35,285 nucleotides of DNA from Aggregatilineales bacterium (GTDB lineage: Bacteria > Chloroflexota > Anaerolineae > Aggregatilineales > Ch27): positions 1 to 35,285 of the forward strand of contig JARKOQ010000143.1 of NCBI GenBank assembly GCA_029976005.1. Reading direction: 5' to 3'. The translations under genes were made by a program, and so were the position numbers. The notes under the pieces were generated by a model. That model saw nothing but the letters and a program-made list of their open reading frames with translations, had not been told where the DNA came from and searched no databases. Positions 34,176 to 35,285 of this stretch are shown here, in pieces (position 1 is the stretch's first letter; the number at the start of each line of letters is the position of its first letter).

Positions 34176-34288
34176 GGTTTTTGTCTGAGTGAAGTCGAAA
34201 GCTGGTCGCGCGGCGGCGGCAGCGAAGCAACATCAGGCTCCCGCCAGGGCGGAAACCGGCAAGACAAAAGGGCGCGGTGCGTCCTCTG

Positions 34289-34315
34289 TTATGCGCTGTT
34301 GCTGCGAACTGTCAC
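34289..34315 (-). CDS. Eight-residue leader peptide (uORF) of the ABC-F operon
   Basis: GTG starts an ORF encoding MTVRSNSA followed by TAA. A perfect AGGAGG lies 6 nt upstream (34327-34322), the best ribosome-binding site of the region. It starts about 27 nt after the predicted transcription start and ends 113 nt before the terminator hairpin. Leader peptides of this size in ABC-F and erm leaders stall ribosomes in the presence of antibiotics. No member of a known leader family is recognised. Confidence 0.65.
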   Translation of the reverse strand: MTVRSNSA

Positions 34316-34348
34316 GGGAAACCTCCTGCTGCGCCGATACTGTCCCCC

Positions 34349-34378
34349 ATTGTACGGGACGCCCGCGCATGGTGTCAA
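34349..34378 (-). promoter_or_regulatory. Strong promoter of the ABC-F operon
   Basis: A perfect TTGACA (34378-34373) and TACAAT (34354-34349) are separated by 18 bp on the minus strand. The transcript should start near 34342, giving a leader of about 268 nt. Confidence 0.8.
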
Positions 34379-34399
34379 TAGTGCTAGAAGCAAGGAATA

Positions 34400-34514
34400 G
34401 GGCACAGATAACACGGATAAAGCACGGATTCGCGCGGATAGGGCAAAATCAGGATTTGTCCTCCTGCGTTCGAATCCGTGCCAATCCGTGATCCATCCGT
34501 GGCATCCGTGCCCC
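34400..34514. repeat. Inverted phrase repeat (ATCCGTG family)
   Basis: The left arm (34400-34440, phrase CACGGAT reiterated) and the complement of the right arm (34471-34514) agree at about four of five positions over 40 nt. It occupies part of the gene-free spacer 34316-34698, upstream of the ABC-F promoter. The remaining spacer 34515-34698 shows nothing further apart from two TTGAC boxes without a matching -10. Confidence 0.85.
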
Positions 34515-34698
34515 ATTCGCCTTTCCCTCGATTCTACGCAGAGCGCTGGCCTGCTCCCTGCACACAAATTCCACATTCCTTCCAGATCATTTTACGAGCC
34601 TTCCACCGCTTCTCCACACGCGCCCCGCAGAATAAGGACAGCGTGTTGACCTGAACGATTGACACCAAGCGAAGACGATAACCCTAGGAGATGGTACG

Positions 34699-35205
34699 AT
34701 GTTCAAGAAAGCGGCATTTGTGACGACCCTGGCAGTGGTGATGACGAGCGCGATCTTCGGCGCGTCGGTGGCCCTGGCGGATGGCGGCGACAGCCTCATC
34801 CCGGTCTACACCGAAGGCAACGGCTGGGCTGACTGCTTCGCGGACGGGCGCCTCAACAGTTGCGACCTGCTCGCCCCGCTGGGCATCTACGTCACCCGCG
34901 AGACCACGCTCGACGTGGACGCGAACGGCGTCCCGGCCTGGAACGATGACGGCACCCCCGCCTACAAGGATGTCGTGACCGGGATCGAGCTGTGGGGTGC
35001 TGCCTCCGGCTACGCCAACGAGACTAAGATCCTCAGCATGTCGGTTGAGGACATCCAGGCGGCCGTGGCGGCCGGCAACGGCGCGGACGTGATCCTTGCC
35101 AAGAACGACGGCTACACCTTCGGCTACTCCGCCAGCGGCTACTTCTGGGTCACCGCGCCCGATGGCTACAGCTTCGTCTGGGAAGGCGCGGACCTCCTCG
35201 GCTAA
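34699..35205 (+). CDS. Small secreted protein of unknown function
   Basis: A 168-residue exported protein with a clear signal peptide (cleavage after VALA, residue 27). The mature protein of about 140 residues is acidic and rich in glycine, alanine and aromatic residues, with a cysteine pair in DCFADGRLNSC that could form a disulfide. I do not recognise a family. AGGAG lies 10 nt before the ATG, and a strong terminator follows, so it is monocistronic. A role at the cell surface or in the medium is an inference. Confidence 0.85.
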   Translation: MFKKAAFVTTLAVVMTSAIFGASVALADGGDSLIPVYTEGNGWADCFADGRLNSCDLLAPLGIYVTRETTLDVDANGVPAWNDDGTPAYKDVVTGIELWGAASGYANETKILSMSVEDIQAAVAAGNGADVILAKNDGYTFGYSASGYFWVTAPDGYSFVWEGADLLG

Positions 35206-35232
35206 AATCCCTCGATTGCTCCTCCCCCATGT

Positions 35233-35267
35233 GAGAGGCAGGGTCAGGCCCCTGCCTCTCTCTTTTT
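35233..35267 (+). terminator. Intrinsic terminator of the secreted protein gene
   Basis: GAGAGGCAGGG and CCCTGCCTCTC form a perfect 11-bp stem (35233-35243 with 35250-35260) around a 6-nt loop, followed by TCTTTTT. Confidence 0.94.
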
Positions 35268-35285
35268 GCACCGTTCCCCGGCCCG

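Noticed and set aside
34075-34233. 53-residue N-terminal extension of the ABC-F protein
   Set aside because: It is rich in Arg and Cys, spans the terminator hairpin and has no ABC-F similarity. It is kept only as a possible regulatory read-through in the attenuator finding.
34400-34514. CRISPR-like array of ATCCGTG phrases
   Set aside because: The units are 7-12 nt, have no unique spacers of regular length and are arranged as two inverted arms.

Overview
The window is a GC-rich bacterial chromosome segment with short spacers and operons in both directions. The gene set suggests an aerobic or respiring member of the Chloroflexota (Anaerolineae-like). That placement is inferred from several traits together: a Rieske/cytochrome b complex with a b6-type haem spacing, di-haem c cytochromes, a full system I cytochrome c maturation cluster, lipoproteins with FG-GAP-like repeats, a DUF4397 protein, and phrase-type inverted repeats in the spacers. 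No 16S rRNA gene or other decisive marker is present.

Layout. 1-3.86 kb: ABC exporter operon (ATPase plus two ABC-2 permeases) closed by a strong terminator. 3.9-5.2 kb: membrane-anchored HExxH protein. 5.3-10.4 kb, minus strand: M20 peptidase, TudS-like putative desulfidase, FG-GAP-like lipoprotein and DUF4397 secreted protein, separated by repeat-filled spacers. 10.6-19.4 kb, minus strand: ten-gene ccm cluster reading ccmE-F-H-G-I(like)-cytochrome c-A-B-C-D, ending in a clear terminator. 19.5-23.8 kb, minus strand: a di-haem cytochrome c, then a bc-complex operon (Rieske, fused cytochrome b, di-haem c) with its own promoter and terminator. The ccm products would mature the c haems of these cytochromes. 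23.9-27.9 kb, plus strand, divergent from the Rieske gene: RNase D, a beta-CASP metallo-beta-lactamase RNase, a small protein and an ABC-2-like membrane protein. 28.0-30.0 kb: tadA, tRNA-Ser(CGA) and an orphan solute-binding lipoprotein. 30.1-34.4 kb, minus strand: an ABC-F ATPase followed by two GNAT acetyltransferases. 34.7-35.2 kb: a small secreted protein with a terminator.

The most interesting element is the leader of the ABC-F operon. A strong promoter is followed by a perfect Shine-Dalgarno sequence, an eight-residue leader peptide, and an intrinsic terminator lying 75 nt before the ABC-F start codon. This is the layout of ribosome-mediated attenuators that control antibiotic-resistance ABC-F genes. 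The operon also encodes an Eis-like acetyltransferase, so it may be a drug-inducible resistance unit. Other points of note are a CXXXY-type CcmE in an otherwise complete bacterial ccm set, a di-haem cytochrome c fused to a CcmI-like tail inside that operon, a cytochrome b with APWY in place of PEWY and a soluble C-terminal extension, and several different inverted-repeat elements built from short reiterated phrases. One such phrase repeat supplies the N-terminal codons of ccmH.
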